A DNA stretch of 64,000 bases from Bacteroidaceae bacterium (GTDB taxonomy: Bacteria > Bacteroidota > Bacteroidia > Bacteroidales > Bacteroidaceae): NCBI GenBank assembly GCA_017416705.1, contig JAFQBG010000041.1:1-64000 (forward strand), given 5' to 3'. The position numbers and the translations under genes were made by a program. The notes under the pieces were generated by a model. The model searched no databases, had not been told where the DNA came from, and saw only the letters and a list, made by a program, of their open reading frames with translations. Numbering within the stretch: the stretch's first letter is position 1; each line of letters begins with the position of its first letter. Shown piece by piece: positions 27,270-36,569 of this stretch.

Positions 27270-27393
27270 ACAACGGAGCGCTTATAGCATTGGCAACAGT
27301 ACTATTTGGTGACGTATGCAGGGAGCGTACACAAATGGTATGAAATCGTCTTTTTTCGATTTGGCTGTTGCTCGTGTTCGGCGGCTCCGTTGT
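27270..27393 (+). ncRNA. Putative structured RNA with a three-way junction, class unknown
   Basis: Closing stem P1 pairs ACAACGGAGC (27270-27279) with GCTCCGTTGT (27384-27393). Inside, P2 pairs GGCAACAG (27292-27299) with CTGTTGCT (27365-27372). P3 pairs ACTATTTG (27301-27308) with CAAATGGT (27332-27339), and above it GTATGC (27314-27319) with GCGTAC (27325-27330). P4 pairs AAATCG (27343-27348) with CGATTT (27357-27362). P2, P3 and P4 meet in a compact junction. The non-Watson-Crick pairs (27303-27337, 27317-27327, 27292-27372) are G-U only if the plus strand is transcribed. No promoter box was found. On the minus strand it would be the hsp20 leader. Confidence 0.55.
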
Positions 27394-27593
27394 GTATATA
27401 TAATGCTCGGTAGTGCTATTTTGTTCTGACGATATTATATTTTTCGTTTATTTGAAGAGTGCTTAAATTCCTTTTTGCGGTTTATCTATATTTCAATGGT
27501 ATTTATATTCTATCAGTAGGCATATATCACAAGTGTCCATTGTGTGTTCTATTCGCAAAAAACGTTTCTGTTGCTGACGCTGTCCGGCATGGG

Positions 27594-27642
27594 AATAAAA
27601 AAATGAGTTAATCCCTTGCAAGGATTAACTCATTTTTTTATT
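27594..27642. terminator. Two-way terminator after the long GH20 gene
   Basis: AAAAATGAGTTAATCC and GGATTAACTCATTTTT pair around CTTGCAA. It lies 15 bp beyond the minus-strand GH20 stop and would also stop plus-strand transcripts. Confidence 0.85.
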
Positions 27643-27656
27643 GGGGTGTGTTCTTA

Positions 27657-29975
27657 TTAATCTATTCTGACTTCGTCAACAAAAATAAACGCACGCTTGC
27701 CGGCAGCACCATGCCATGCAGGCATAGAAGACTCTACAAGTACTTTTACTTTTACGTAGCGTGCTGCTGTGGGGGCAAATTTCAGTTCGTGTGTGTAAAT
27801 TTTGTCGGCATCCTCTTTTGCCATTTGAGGGTAGTCCTCTTTTGCTACCTCCTTATATTCTTTGCCATCCTCGGACACCGATACTTGAAAACCGCGTGCG
27901 CCGAAAACCCAATCCTCTTTGTTCACGCTGGTGTTCACTGCAACCGAAGATATCTCCTTGCTTTGGCCAAGGTCTATCAATGCCTCAAAATCGTTCTCGG
28001 AGAAACCAAGCCAACGACCTGTGCGGTAATTGGGGCTGCCCACAAGACCGTCGATAAGTGTCAGAGGACCATCGAAATTGTAGTGTTGGTTGGTGGGTTG
28101 CAACAATTTTATTGAGCGTGCTGTTGCCTTGTTGAAAATGATGTTCTCGGTAAATGTTTTTGTCTGGCGGGTGCCGCTTATTCCCTTTGCTTTCAATGTG
28201 CATGCCTCGGTTATCTCCACAGGTTGCTCATAGCGTGCCGATGCAGTGGTGGGCTCGCTGCCGTCGAGTGTGTAGTATATGGGGGCATTGTCTATTGTGC
28301 TCATGTTCACCTTGACACAATTTTTCACTGTGTCTGTGGAGAATGTAGTGAACACCTCGAACAGGTGTTTTGCGTAGTTGTAGCCTTTTATATCGTAAAG
28401 GTCGATAAGGGGCAACAGACGTGTTTTGAAGTCCTCGTAGTCCTTGTTCTCGGGTTTGCACCATTGAACTTCGCAAAGCGCTGCCATACGGGGAAGTGCC
28501 ATATACTCTACGCGTTTGTAGTCGGGCATATACTCTGTCCATATATTTGCTTGTACACCTATTATATATTTTTGTTGTTCGGGTGTGAGCGACTCGTGCA
28601 GGGGCTCGAAGCTATATACTTTCTCGACAGGTACGTAACCGCCTATGCAAAGGGGCTCGTCGTCGATGTATTTTGTCTGGTAGTAGTCGAAGTATAAGAA
28701 ATCGTTGGGCGACATAATGCAGTTATGGCCTTGTTTTGCAGCCTCCAAACCACCGGCAATGCCTCGCCATGAGTGTACTGTGGCGTTGGGTGCCAAACCG
28801 CCTTCCAATATCTCGTCCCAGCCGATGATGTTGCGTCCTTTGCTGTTCAGGAATTTTTCGGCATGCGAAATGACAAAGCTTTGCAAATACATTTCGGCAC
28901 TATGTTTGTCGTCGCCTTTGATGCCAAGTTTCTTTATGCGTGCTTGGCATTTGGGGCATTTTTTCCATTGGTCTTTGGGACACTCGTCGCCACCAACATG
29001 TATGAATTCCGAGGGGAATACATCTATTACCTCTGTAAGTACGTCCTCGATGAATTTCAGTGTGGCATCGTTACCTGCGCAAAGCACATTGTCCGATACG
29101 CCCCACATTTTCCATACTTCGTAGGGGCCGCCTGTGCAACCATACTCGGGGTATGCGGCAAGGGCTGCTTGCATGTGGCCGGGAAGGTCTATCTCGGGGA
29201 TAATGGTGATGTGGCGCTCGGCAGCATATTTAACAATGTCGCGGCACTCTTCTTGTGTGTAGTAGTAGGGACCGTATTCGATACCGTCGTACACGCCTGT
29301 GTTACGTCCTATCACTGTTTCGTTGCGATATCCGCCTACTTCGGCAAGTTTAGGATATTTTTTTATTTCGATACGCCAGCCTTGGTCGTCGGTCAGGTGC
29401 CAATGGAAACGGTTCATGTTGTGCAGTGCCAACATGTCGATGAAACGCTTAACCGAGTCGGCTGTGCAAAAATGACGGGATACGTCTAAGTGTGTACCAC
29501 GATAAGCAAAACGCGGATAGTCGTTAATTTCGACAGCGGGCATTGTGATGCTGCCACCGTTTACTACGGGAAGCGATTTGCGCAGTGTCTGAATACCATA
29601 GAATACGCCGGCTTCGGATGCACCTGTGATGGTGATGCCGTCGGCATTTACTGTGAGTTTGTAGCCCTCTTTGTTGGACGATACATCGCCTATTGCAAGG
29701 GTTATGGCTTTGGGGCGCTCGCCGGTTGTGGCGGTAAGTGTCAGATTGGTTTTTTCCTTAATGTATTCTGCCAAAAAATCGGCGTTACGCTCCATGACAG
29801 CGTTGTCTTTGGGATAGACAATGTTTGTCTGCTCGCTAAGAACAAAGGCATCGCCCGCGGGTGTTGTAATCTCCTGTGGCAAGGGTACTACTCTGTAGTC
29901 GGCCACTTGTGCGCTGTGGGAGCATGATAATAGCCCACAACACAGGAAAAGAATTCCAAAAGCAAATTTTTTCAT
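27657..29975 (-). CDS. Beta-N-acetylhexosaminidase lipoprotein, GH20, multidomain
   Basis: The 772-residue enzyme begins with a lipoprotein signal (MKKFAFGILFLCCGLLSC, Cys18). A GH20b domain (about 28-150) and the GH20 barrel (about 155-500) follow, with Asp330/Glu331 in FIHVGGDECPKDQWKKCP. Then come a chitobiase-type beta domain (about 545-620, PIYYTLDGSEPTTAS) and a C-terminal F5/8 type C-like sugar-binding domain (about 640-772, FSENDFEALIDLGQSKEISS). It is probably membrane-anchored, perhaps surface-exposed, and would trim terminal GlcNAc/GalNAc from complex glycans. A minus-strand -7 box TATCTTTG lies upstream at 30056-30063. Confidence 0.94.
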   Translation of the reverse strand: MKKFAFGILFLCCGLLSCSHSAQVADYRVVPLPQEITTPAGDAFVLSEQTNIVYPKDNAVMERNADFLAEYIKEKTNLTLTATTGERPKAITLAIGDVSSNKEGYKLTVNADGITITGASEAGVFYGIQTLRKSLPVVNGGSITMPAVEINDYPRFAYRGTHLDVSRHFCTADSVKRFIDMLALHNMNRFHWHLTDDQGWRIEIKKYPKLAEVGGYRNETVIGRNTGVYDGIEYGPYYYTQEECRDIVKYAAERHITIIPEIDLPGHMQAALAAYPEYGCTGGPYEVWKMWGVSDNVLCAGNDATLKFIEDVLTEVIDVFPSEFIHVGGDECPKDQWKKCPKCQARIKKLGIKGDDKHSAEMYLQSFVISHAEKFLNSKGRNIIGWDEILEGGLAPNATVHSWRGIAGGLEAAKQGHNCIMSPNDFLYFDYYQTKYIDDEPLCIGGYVPVEKVYSFEPLHESLTPEQQKYIIGVQANIWTEYMPDYKRVEYMALPRMAALCEVQWCKPENKDYEDFKTRLLPLIDLYDIKGYNYAKHLFEVFTTFSTDTVKNCVKVNMSTIDNAPIYYTLDGSEPTTASARYEQPVEITEACTLKAKGISGTRQTKTFTENIIFNKATARSIKLLQPTNQHYNFDGPLTLIDGLVGSPNYRTGRWLGFSENDFEALIDLGQSKEISSVAVNTSVNKEDWVFGARGFQVSVSEDGKEYKEVAKEDYPQMAKEDADKIYTHELKFAPTAARYVKVKVLVESSMPAWHGAAGKRAFIFVDEVRID

Positions 29976-30055
29976 AAGGTTTGTGTTTTGTTTTTTTGTT
30001 GTTTTTCTTTAACTTTTTATGTTTTATTATTTTTTCTTGTGAATTCGCGATTACG

Positions 30056-30063
30056 CAAAGATA
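30056..30063 (-). promoter_or_regulatory. -7 box upstream of the long GH20 gene
   Basis: The minus strand reads TATCTTTG, a full match to TAnnTTTG. No TTTG was found at the usual distance. It lies about 80 bp before the start codon. Confidence 0.5.
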
Positions 30064-30210
30064 GTCAAATTATTTATATTTATGAAACGACATTATATTT
30101 TAGAATAAATTATCATAGTATTTTGCATGCTGCTGATGAGGACGGTATGTTCCACTCCTATCGGCACGTTGCCCCCAAGAAACTTGTGCCCCGATGATTA
30201 AAGAACGTGT

Positions 30211-31125
30211 TTAACTGTTTTTTATTTTTTGTAAAAGTTCTTTTTGTTGTTCGTTCAATTGTGGCAGTTCCAATTTGAGCGACACTATGAGGTCGCCAAA
30301 CTCATTCTCTTTTTTGTATTTCGGAAAGCCTTTGCCACGCAGTCGCAGCTTGGTACCGGGCTGTGTCCCGGGCTTAATTTGCATGCGCACGTTGCCACCG
30401 AGGGTGGGGACGTATAGTTCTCCGCCCAGCAGCATGGTGTACAAATCGACGGTGACTGTTGTGTACAGGTCGTTCTCGTTGCGCACAAATATGGGGTCGG
30501 GCAGTATGTGGAATGTTATGTATAAATCGCCGTTGCGTGTGGCATCGGGGCTGCTTTCGCCATGACCTTTCAGGCGTATTGTCTGTCCCTCGGCAATGCC
30601 GGCAGGGATTGTCAGACGTATTTTCCGGCCGTTAATCTCGATGGTCTCTTTGTGTGTGACGGCCGCCTCGCGCAACGACAATGTAAGACTGCTTTGCATG
30701 TCGCGCCCTTTTGTCGATGCGCCACGCGACGAACGAAAGCCATGACCACCGAAAAGGCTTTCGAAAAAATCGCTGAAACCACCGGCTCCATTTGCACTGT
30801 GGCTGAAATCGCCAAAGCCGCCAAAGCCGTCGAAGCCTCCGAAAGCATCATCGTTGCCCATGCTACCATATTGCTTGCGTTGTGCCTCGAACTCGTCGGC
30901 ATGGCGCCAATGCTCGCCATACTCGTCATATTTTTTTCTTTTTTCGGGGTCGCTCAAAACTTCGTTTGCCTCGTTTATGGCCTGAAAACGTCGTTGAGCA
31001 TCGGGGTCGCTGTTGTTCACGTCGGGGTGATATTTTTTTGCCAATCTGCGATAGGCTTTTCTTATATCCTGTTGTGTGGCATTCTGTTCCACACCAAGAA
31101 TTTTGTAATAATCAATAAATGCCAT
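30211..31125 (-). CDS. DnaJ-like co-chaperone of the CbpA type
   Basis: The 304-residue protein has an N-terminal J domain (residues 5-70) with HPD in [21 protein letters not shown] Gly/Phe-rich linker follows ([16 protein letters not shown]), then two C-terminal substrate-binding domains. It lacks the CxxCxGxG zinc repeats of DnaJ, so it belongs with the CbpA class. It would stimulate DnaK. The CTD segment [20 protein letters not shown] is typical. No cbpM or dnaK is nearby. Confidence 0.93.
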   Translation of the reverse strand: MAFIDYYKILGVEQNATQQDIRKAYRRLAKKYHPDVNNSDPDAQRRFQAINEANEVLSDPEKRKKYDEYGEHWRHADEFEAQRKQYGSMGNDDAFGGFDGFGGFGDFSHSANGAGGFSDFFESLFGGHGFRSSRGASTKGRDMQSSLTLSLREAAVTHKETIEINGRKIRLTIPAGIAEGQTIRLKGHGESSPDATRNGDLYITFHILPDPIFVRNENDLYTTVTVDLYTMLLGGELYVPTLGGNVRMQIKPGTQPGTKLRLRGKGFPKYKKENEFGDLIVSLKLELPQLNEQQKELLQKIKNS

Positions 31126-31339
31126 ATAGAACGGTTCTTACTGATAAAAAACAAACACCCCGAACAAATGGTTTCATGCCCTGCCAAATTTGGCAGCAAG
31201 GATGTCGGGTGGGTAGGTGTCTTGGTGGCTCTATTATGTTATTTTGCCATTTTTTACAGTACAAAAAACAGCGAAAAAACGGTTTTCGCAGGAAAATGGT
31301 TCCTTGTAATTTAAACAACGTCTTAATAAAAGCGAAAAT

Positions 31340-31371
31340 TTTGGTCATCCTGAATAAATGCGTTATCTTAG
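31340..31371 (+). promoter_or_regulatory. Promoter for the lipoprotein gene at 31397
   Basis: TTTG (31340-31343), a 20-bp spacer, then TATCTTAG (31364-31371) with one mismatch to the -7 consensus. Confidence 0.6.
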
Positions 31372-31396
31372 CGCAGTGAAAAAACAGAACAAAAAA

Positions 31397-32242
31397 ATGA
31401 AAAAACATTTTACATTATTATTTATGGCAGCGTCGCTCTTTATGGTAGCATGCAGCAGCGACGACGAAGGCTATAATGCCGATACAGCAATAAGTCACTA
31501 CACGCCTATGCCGCAGGACGACTATCGCATGGTGCAGGGGATTAAAATGACTCAGTTGTACAACGGACGCAATTTTACGTGGGACTACACATTCGACTAC
31601 GATGCGCAAAACCGCATAAAAAATGTCAATTGCGATGTGACGACATTTGCAAAAGACAATAGCGGAAAATATCACAAAGTGACCGGCGCCATCACCATGA
31701 ACTATATTTTTGTGAGCGAAAATATAATGAAAATACACACAACCATAACGTCGGAGCCCCAAGGCATCATCAACGAGGACTCGGAATATAAATATGCCGG
31801 GGAGTTTAGCAACGATGGCAGGTTGACAGACTTTGCAGTGTTTGGTTGCGAATATTCCATGGGTGGCCGACTGAGCAAGGCATATATGGACAACGAACGT
31901 GTCTATTCGATGTCGCACGACGGCATGGGTAATATCACCGGTTATCGTTGCGATTCTGTAAACAAGGTTCTTGCGGACTATCCCAATAAATACGAATACT
32001 CTGTGGCGTTGAACAAGACCAATATTGACATCGCCGGCTTTATAGGCAACTGTGTCATAGAGCGCGAAATTCCCGGTAACGAAAACGAAATGTACCCCAT
32101 AGTGCTGTTGTCGGCATTTGACATGCTGGGACAACGCTCGCCCGGCTTGCCCAAAGGCGAATGGAGCTACGACGCACAAGGCTCGCCTGTGAAGGGAGTG
32201 CTTTCGGATGGAATAGAATTGAATATTAGATACAGGCAGTAG
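31397..32242 (+). CDS. Lipoprotein of unknown function (DUF4595-like)
   Basis: The start at 31397 gives a clear lipoprotein signal, MKKHFTLLFMAASLFMVAC, then SSDDEG, an acidic +2 to +5 stretch resembling the Bacteroidota lipoprotein surface-export signal. An upstream in-frame Met adds 13 residues and overlaps the promoter. The mature 260 residues are beta-rich with repeated aromatic strands (WDYTFDYDAQNRIKNVNC, YDAQGSPVKGVLSDGIELNI), resembling Bacteroidales DUF4595-type surface lipoproteins. Function unknown. Confidence 0.75.
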   Translation: MKKHFTLLFMAASLFMVACSSDDEGYNADTAISHYTPMPQDDYRMVQGIKMTQLYNGRNFTWDYTFDYDAQNRIKNVNCDVTTFAKDNSGKYHKVTGAITMNYIFVSENIMKIHTTITSEPQGIINEDSEYKYAGEFSNDGRLTDFAVFGCEYSMGGRLSKAYMDNERVYSMSHDGMGNITGYRCDSVNKVLADYPNKYEYSVALNKTNIDIAGFIGNCVIEREIPGNENEMYPIVLLSAFDMLGQRSPGLPKGEWSYDAQGSPVKGVLSDGIELNIRYRQ

Positions 32243-32285
32243 GCGACGGATATATCCTTAATATATTAGGACTGCATTGCCATTT

Positions 32286-32324
32286 AACAAATAAAAATCC
32301 CCAATCGGGGATTTTTATTTGTTA
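32286..32324. terminator. Two-way terminator
   Basis: AAATAAAAATCCCC pairs with GGGGATTTTTATTT around AATC, between the convergent lipoprotein and M64 peptidase genes. Confidence 0.88.
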
Positions 32325-32334
32325 AAACAGCCTC

Positions 32335-33669
32335 TTATTTGCATATATAATCGAGATAGCGCGATATGGCACGCCGGCACACAGGGCAAAAATCGCGCAG
32401 CTGGTTCATCATGCACAGCGGCGTGGGACGGTAGATGCCTTTCTCTAAATAGCCGCCACCCTCGTAGGCACCCGTCACAAGTTCGTGTTGTGGCATGGCA
32501 AGCATGGATTGTTCAAATGGGGTGGGGATGGGTGTCGTCTCGTCTATCATATCCTCCCATTTTCCCTCGAAATTTACGAATGTCGTCAGATTGGCCTCCC
32601 AAGGCTCCTTGTCGGCAGGGTAGAATGCGCTGACGGTGTTGCCAACCTCGACATATTCATCGCCAAGCCCCATGAGCGAGTGTCCGAACTCGTGTACATA
32701 TACCTCGCCGGTGCGCCCTGTCTTTCCTGCCGAGCCAAGACCATAGAAATTGTATATGCCGCCACCACCATATTTATCGGTGTTTGTGAGTATGAAAATG
32801 CTCTCGTAGGGTGCCATAGCGGCCATATCCCTCACCCTTTGAAAATCCTCGACCATTTGGTAACGTTCGCTGCCGAATGTAAAAAAACGACTGCCTAAGC
32901 AGGTGTTCACCCATTTGTTATGCCCCGGTTCGCTTATTCCCGATTCCGGCGATGCCACCCACACGGCACGTATGTTTATACGTCGGGTGTTCTCCTTGAA
33001 CGGCGAGTAGGCAAACAGAGCATCCTTCCACATTTGACACGAGGCAAGGAATTTTTCTTTTTCCTCATTGGTAAATCCGTCGGGCAGTAGCACAATGTCC
33101 AAGCTATGTTCTATGTCGCCGCCATTGTGGATGTCGATGTATTCGTTGGCAATGCGCGATGGCAATATGTTGTAGTCGCTAACGCTGACGCTGTGCGAGT
33201 GTTTCAGTTCCATGGCCTTGCTCACTTTGTTGCGGGCAAATATCTGTATGGTAAAATCCTTCTTAGGTTCGGGAAATATAAGTGCCTCGGGGTAGGAACG
33301 GCTTACACGTGCAGCCTCGGGGGTGGTTTGCCACTCGTTAAACAGTGTGCAGTAGTTGTTCTTGTATATAACTTTTCCGCTTTCGGTATCTACTATCCTG
33401 AAATGCTGCTCGCCATACTCGAACGGGTTGATGAGCGATGTTTTGGAACCGGCCCATGCACCCTCGCGTTTTATCCTGTCGAACAGATAATATTCGTCGG
33501 TGCTGTTGCCACCATGATGAAAATCGTAGCGCATGGTGTTCTCCCCAAAATAGTCGGAATAGATGATTTTTGCGCTATCGGCCTGTTTCTGTTCCTGTGT
33601 TTGAGCATTTATCCCATGTACACACGACATTGCCAGAAACGAAAAAATAATAAATTTTGCGGTTTTCAT
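32335..33669 (-). CDS. Exported metallopeptidase, M64 (IgA peptidase family)
   Basis: The 444-residue protein has a signal peptide (1-22, cleaved after INAQ), an N-terminal M64_N-type beta domain (about 25-165) and the M64 catalytic domain. The zinc motif reads VYVHEFGHSLMGLGDEYVEV, matching HExxHxxxGLxDE. MNQLRDFCPVCRRAISRYLD near the end carries the conserved cysteines of the family. The name comes from a Clostridium IgA protease; substrates of gut Bacteroidales members are largely unknown. Confidence 0.9.
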   Translation of the reverse strand: MKTAKFIIFSFLAMSCVHGINAQTQEQKQADSAKIIYSDYFGENTMRYDFHHGGNSTDEYYLFDRIKREGAWAGSKTSLINPFEYGEQHFRIVDTESGKVIYKNNYCTLFNEWQTTPEAARVSRSYPEALIFPEPKKDFTIQIFARNKVSKAMELKHSHSVSVSDYNILPSRIANEYIDIHNGGDIEHSLDIVLLPDGFTNEEKEKFLASCQMWKDALFAYSPFKENTRRINIRAVWVASPESGISEPGHNKWVNTCLGSRFFTFGSERYQMVEDFQRVRDMAAMAPYESIFILTNTDKYGGGGIYNFYGLGSAGKTGRTGEVYVHEFGHSLMGLGDEYVEVGNTVSAFYPADKEPWEANLTTFVNFEGKWEDMIDETTPIPTPFEQSMLAMPQHELVTGAYEGGGYLEKGIYRPTPLCMMNQLRDFCPVCRRAISRYLDYICK

Positions 33670-34004
33670 AAATTTAACTTGCTAAGACGCTTTTTAATTC
33701 CCTAAAATAATTCTTGCATAAACCGTGGTTTATTCAAACAACCATTTTTCTGTTGGTTGCATGGCTGTTAAAAATAAATATATCCTAACTTTTCGGTTTT
33801 ACGTGGCTAATTTATGAAACTTTATCATAAAGTCACAAAAAAGTATTCCTAAAAAATAAAATAGTTAGGTTTTTATGCTTAACTTTGCAAAAGTTTTGTT
33901 GCGAAACACCATGTATAAAGCGTGCATGCAAATTCCGCATAGTTGCACACTGTGTCATTTTTTGCGATGCCGATATTGTGATATAATTAATAATTATTAT
34001 AAAA
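33670..34004. other. 335-bp AT-rich divergent intergenic region
   Basis: It separates the M64 peptidase (minus) and the SPOR lipoprotein (plus). The only clear signal is a perfect -7 box, TAACTTTG, at 33880-33887 for the plus-strand gene, giving a leader of about 110 nt. I saw no gene or strong hairpin. Confidence 0.5.
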
Positions 34005-34511
34005 ATGAGAAAATTAGTATTTTTAGGATTAAGCGTTTGTGTGGCAGTGGCCATTAGTTCATGTAAATCAACAAAACAGAGCGATATCAAGGCTGCGTAC
34101 GACCAAGCACAACAACAAGAACTTGTTCAGGGACAAAGTCAGGCAACAGAGCCCATAGAGATAGCTCCTGTGTCGTCAACAACCTCTTCCAATATAACAG
34201 TTGCTCCTGTCGATGACACATATCGCGAGGAGAAAGTGGTTCTTGCAGTTGGCGAGGCCGGTGCTCTTAAAGCGTTCAGTGTAGTGTGTGGCAGTTTCAC
34301 TTCGAAAACCAATGCCGAGGCTCTTAAAGACACATTGGTGGGCGAGGGTTACAGCGCATTAGTGGTTCAAAATCCTGTCAGCGGAATGTATCGTGTGGTA
34401 TGCGGTTCATACGACGACAAGCAAAAAGCAGCCGAGGCAAGAGCGCAATTCAAAGCCAATCACCCCGACAATGCCGATTTCCAACAGGCGTGGTTGCTTT
34501 ACAATAAATAA
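34005..34511 (+). CDS. SPOR-domain lipoprotein
   Basis: The 168-residue protein has a lipoprotein signal ending in ISSCKST (Cys20), a Gln/Ser-rich linker (about 25-85) and a C-terminal SPOR domain (about 85-168). The SPOR repeat pair is AFSVVCGSFTSKTNAEALKD and YRVVCGSYDDKQKAAEARAQ. SPOR domains bind peptidoglycan stripped of stem peptides, often at the division site, so an envelope or division role is likely. Confidence 0.88.
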   Translation: MRKLVFLGLSVCVAVAISSCKSTKQSDIKAAYDQAQQQELVQGQSQATEPIEIAPVSSTTSSNITVAPVDDTYREEKVVLAVGEAGALKAFSVVCGSFTSKTNAEALKDTLVGEGYSALVVQNPVSGMYRVVCGSYDDKQKAAEARAQFKANHPDNADFQQAWLLYNK

Positions 34512-34704
34512 TTTAGAAGCAGTTTTAATTTGTTTCGCACAGAAGACTATTTTTTAGAAATTTAAACAGTTTCTTTATTATCACAATTAATACTTTGTTT
34601 ATTTATAGGATTATGTGTTTCTCGGGTTGCACCACGGTGTTGCCCGAGATTTGTCTTTCTATATGAATAACTTCCTGCGCTCGTTGAATATGCGGGCTGT
34701 GCAA

Positions 34705-34734
34705 TTGTCTGTAAGAAAAAAATGCTTAACTTTG
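34705..34734 (+). promoter_or_regulatory. Promoter for the mutarotase-fucose permease pair
   Basis: TTG (34705-34707), a 19-bp spacer and TAACTTTG (34727-34734). The start codon follows 18 bp later. Confidence 0.6.
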
Positions 34735-34752
34735 CAAAAAAATTATAAGGAT

Positions 34753-35145
34753 ATGACAGAAAAACCACAAAACGGATATAAAACAACGGAGTATGACAAG
34801 CCTGTAAAAAGATATTGCCAGACACTCGACCTGAAAGACAATCCTGCCCTGATAGCGGAATATAAAAAACGTCATAGCGAAGGCGAGGCTTGGCGTGAGA
34901 TAATCGCCGGCATACGCCAAGTGGGTATATTGGAAATGGAAATATACCTTGTAGGAACAAGGCTTTTTATGATTGTGGAAACACCGCTCGATTTTAATTG
35001 GGACGAGGCCATGGCACGTTTGGCCACATTGCCTCGCCAGCAAGAATGGGAGGATTATATGTCCGAGTTCCAAGCGGCGGCAACCGGAGCGTCGTCGAGT
35101 GAAAAATGGCAATTGATGGAACGAATTTTTCATTTATATAAATAG
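34753..35145 (+). CDS. L-rhamnose mutarotase-family protein (likely sugar mutarotase)
   Basis: The chosen Met (MTEKPQNGYKTTEY) lies 18 bp after a good promoter; the longer frame from 34615 would include that promoter. The 130-residue protein fits the RhaM/L-fucose mutarotase dimeric alpha/beta barrel family. YKKRHSEGEAWREIIAGI carries the conserved His, and ILEMEIYLVGTRLFMIVET the central strands. It would interconvert the alpha and beta anomers of a 6-deoxyhexose. The next gene is a FucP-type permease a few bases downstream, so L-fucose is a likelier substrate than L-rhamnose. That is inference from context. Confidence 0.82.
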   Translation: MTEKPQNGYKTTEYDKPVKRYCQTLDLKDNPALIAEYKKRHSEGEAWREIIAGIRQVGILEMEIYLVGTRLFMIVETPLDFNWDEAMARLATLPRQQEWEDYMSEFQAAATGASSSEKWQLMERIFHLYK

Positions 35146-35153
35146 TGCAACCT

Positions 35154-36452
35154 ATGGAAAAAACCGAAAACAACAAATTGATAGAAAAAAGATATTTGCT
35201 GCCTTTTATTCTTGTCACATCGCTGTTTGCCCTTTGGGGTTTTGCCAACGATATGACACGTCCCTTGGTGGCTGCATTCCAAACACTTATGGAATTGCCG
35301 GTGGCAAAGGCTTCGCTCATAACATTTGCATTCTACGGAGGATATGCCACCATGGCAGTCCCCGCAGCGCTCTTTATACGTAAATACAGCTACAAAAGTG
35401 CCATTCTGCTTGGGTTGGGATTGTATGCAGTGGGAGCACTGCTGTTTATTCCGGCTGCAAATTATCAGAATTTTGCGTTTTTCTGTTTGTCGCTTTATAT
35501 TCTTACATTCGGTTTGGCGTTTCTTGAAACCACTGCCAACCCCATGATAATGTCGTTGGGCAGCAAGGAGACGGCAACCCGCCGTTTGAATTTGGCACAG
35601 GCCTTCAATCCGCTTGGTTCGTTGTCGGGCATGTTCATATCGGCATTTTTTGTGTTGCCGTCACTCATTTCCGATAAGCGCGATGCCGCTGATAAGATAA
35701 TCTTCTACGGATTGAGCGAAACCGAAAAAGCGCAGATACGTTTACACGACCTCGCCGTAATACGCGACCCCTATGTGGCAATAGGCCTTTTGGTTATTGT
35801 CGTATTTGTGATAATAGCATGCACCAAAATGCCCAAGGCAAGCAAACCGCGCATGAAAGTAGGTATTAAGGAGTCGTGTGCCCGTTTATGGCGCAACAAA
35901 CCCTATCGCGAGGGTGTGGTTACACAAATGTTCTATGTGGCGGCACAAATAATGGTGTGGACATTCATAATACAATATGCCGATAATTTGGGAATAGACA
36001 AGGCAACAGCCGAAAAATATAATATAGTGGCGACAATCATGTTCCTTTCGGGACGTTTCATAAGTACATTCCTGATGCGCTATGTCAATTCGCGTGTGCT
36101 GCTTGGTGTTTTTGCAATTGGAGCATCGCTGGCTACCATAGGCGCAATAACAATCGAGGGAATATACGGCTTGTACTGCCTTGTGGCCATCAGCCTATTT
36201 ATGTCGTTGATGTTCCCCACAATATATGGTATAGCATTGGAAAATGTAGGCGTCGAGGACACAGCCTTTGGAGCCTCGTTCTTGGTGATGGCCATAGTGG
36301 GTGGAGCGTTGATGCCCCCGTTGCAAGGCATGCTGATAGACCAAAAAGAAATTCTTGGGCATCCTGCCGTTAATATGTCATATTTATTGCCGTTGTTGTG
36401 TTTTGTGATAATTGCTATATATAGTTATCGTTGTTACAAAATAAAAAAATAA
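35154..36452 (+). CDS. fucP: L-fucose:proton symporter, FucP family
   Basis: The 432-residue MFS transporter has 12 predicted membrane helices. LFALWGFANDMTRPLV in helix 1 and TFGLAFLETTANPMI in helix 4 are the substrate segments; the Glu of LETTANP matches Glu135 of E. coli FucP. The Asp in helix 1 is three residues earlier than E. coli Asp46, and an Arg sits at that place. RRLNLAQAFNPLGSLSGMF is also conserved. The ATG at 35154 was used; a GTG at 35145 overlaps the upstream stop. No fucose isomerase, kinase or aldolase is nearby. Confidence 0.88.
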   Translation: MEKTENNKLIEKRYLLPFILVTSLFALWGFANDMTRPLVAAFQTLMELPVAKASLITFAFYGGYATMAVPAALFIRKYSYKSAILLGLGLYAVGALLFIPAANYQNFAFFCLSLYILTFGLAFLETTANPMIMSLGSKETATRRLNLAQAFNPLGSLSGMFISAFFVLPSLISDKRDAADKIIFYGLSETEKAQIRLHDLAVIRDPYVAIGLLVIVVFVIIACTKMPKASKPRMKVGIKESCARLWRNKPYREGVVTQMFYVAAQIMVWTFIIQYADNLGIDKATAEKYNIVATIMFLSGRFISTFLMRYVNSRVLLGVFAIGASLATIGAITIEGIYGLYCLVAISLFMSLMFPTIYGIALENVGVEDTAFGASFLVMAIVGGALMPPLQGMLIDQKEILGHPAVNMSYLLPLLCFVIIAIYSYRCYKIKK

Positions 36453-36535
36453 TCATAGAGCATTTTTTTATCTGTGATTATGACAATTTAATTTTATTTT
36501 ACAATTGCGCAGAACGGCCTTTCGGGTTATTTGGC

Positions 36536-36543
36536 TAACTTTG
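36536..36543 (+). promoter_or_regulatory. -7 box upstream of yqgF
   Basis: TAACTTTG, a full match to TAnnTTTG, lies 26 bp before the yqgF start. No well-spaced TTG is present. Confidence 0.45.
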
Positions 36544-36569
36544 TCGCGAAAATATACAAATGAAGAATT

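Larger units (their letters stand above)
27235..27656. other. 422-bp intergenic region with a structured element and a terminator
   Basis: No protein gene is supported. The region contains the three-way-junction element at 27270-27393, an AT-rich stretch without clear boxes (27394-27590) and a strong terminator (27594-27642). Confidence 0.6.

Noticed and set aside
27265-27400. Integron attC site as explanation of the structured element
   Set aside because: ATTTAAC at the left fits the RYYYAAC end, but the right end reads GTTGTGT, not GTTRRRY, and the inner pairs do not follow attC spacing. No integrase is present.
27270-27642. RNase P RNA or tmRNA in the hsp20-GH20 gap
   Set aside because: The length would fit, but the conserved RNase P core (GAGGAAAGTCC type) and the tmRNA end with CCA and its tag frame are missing.
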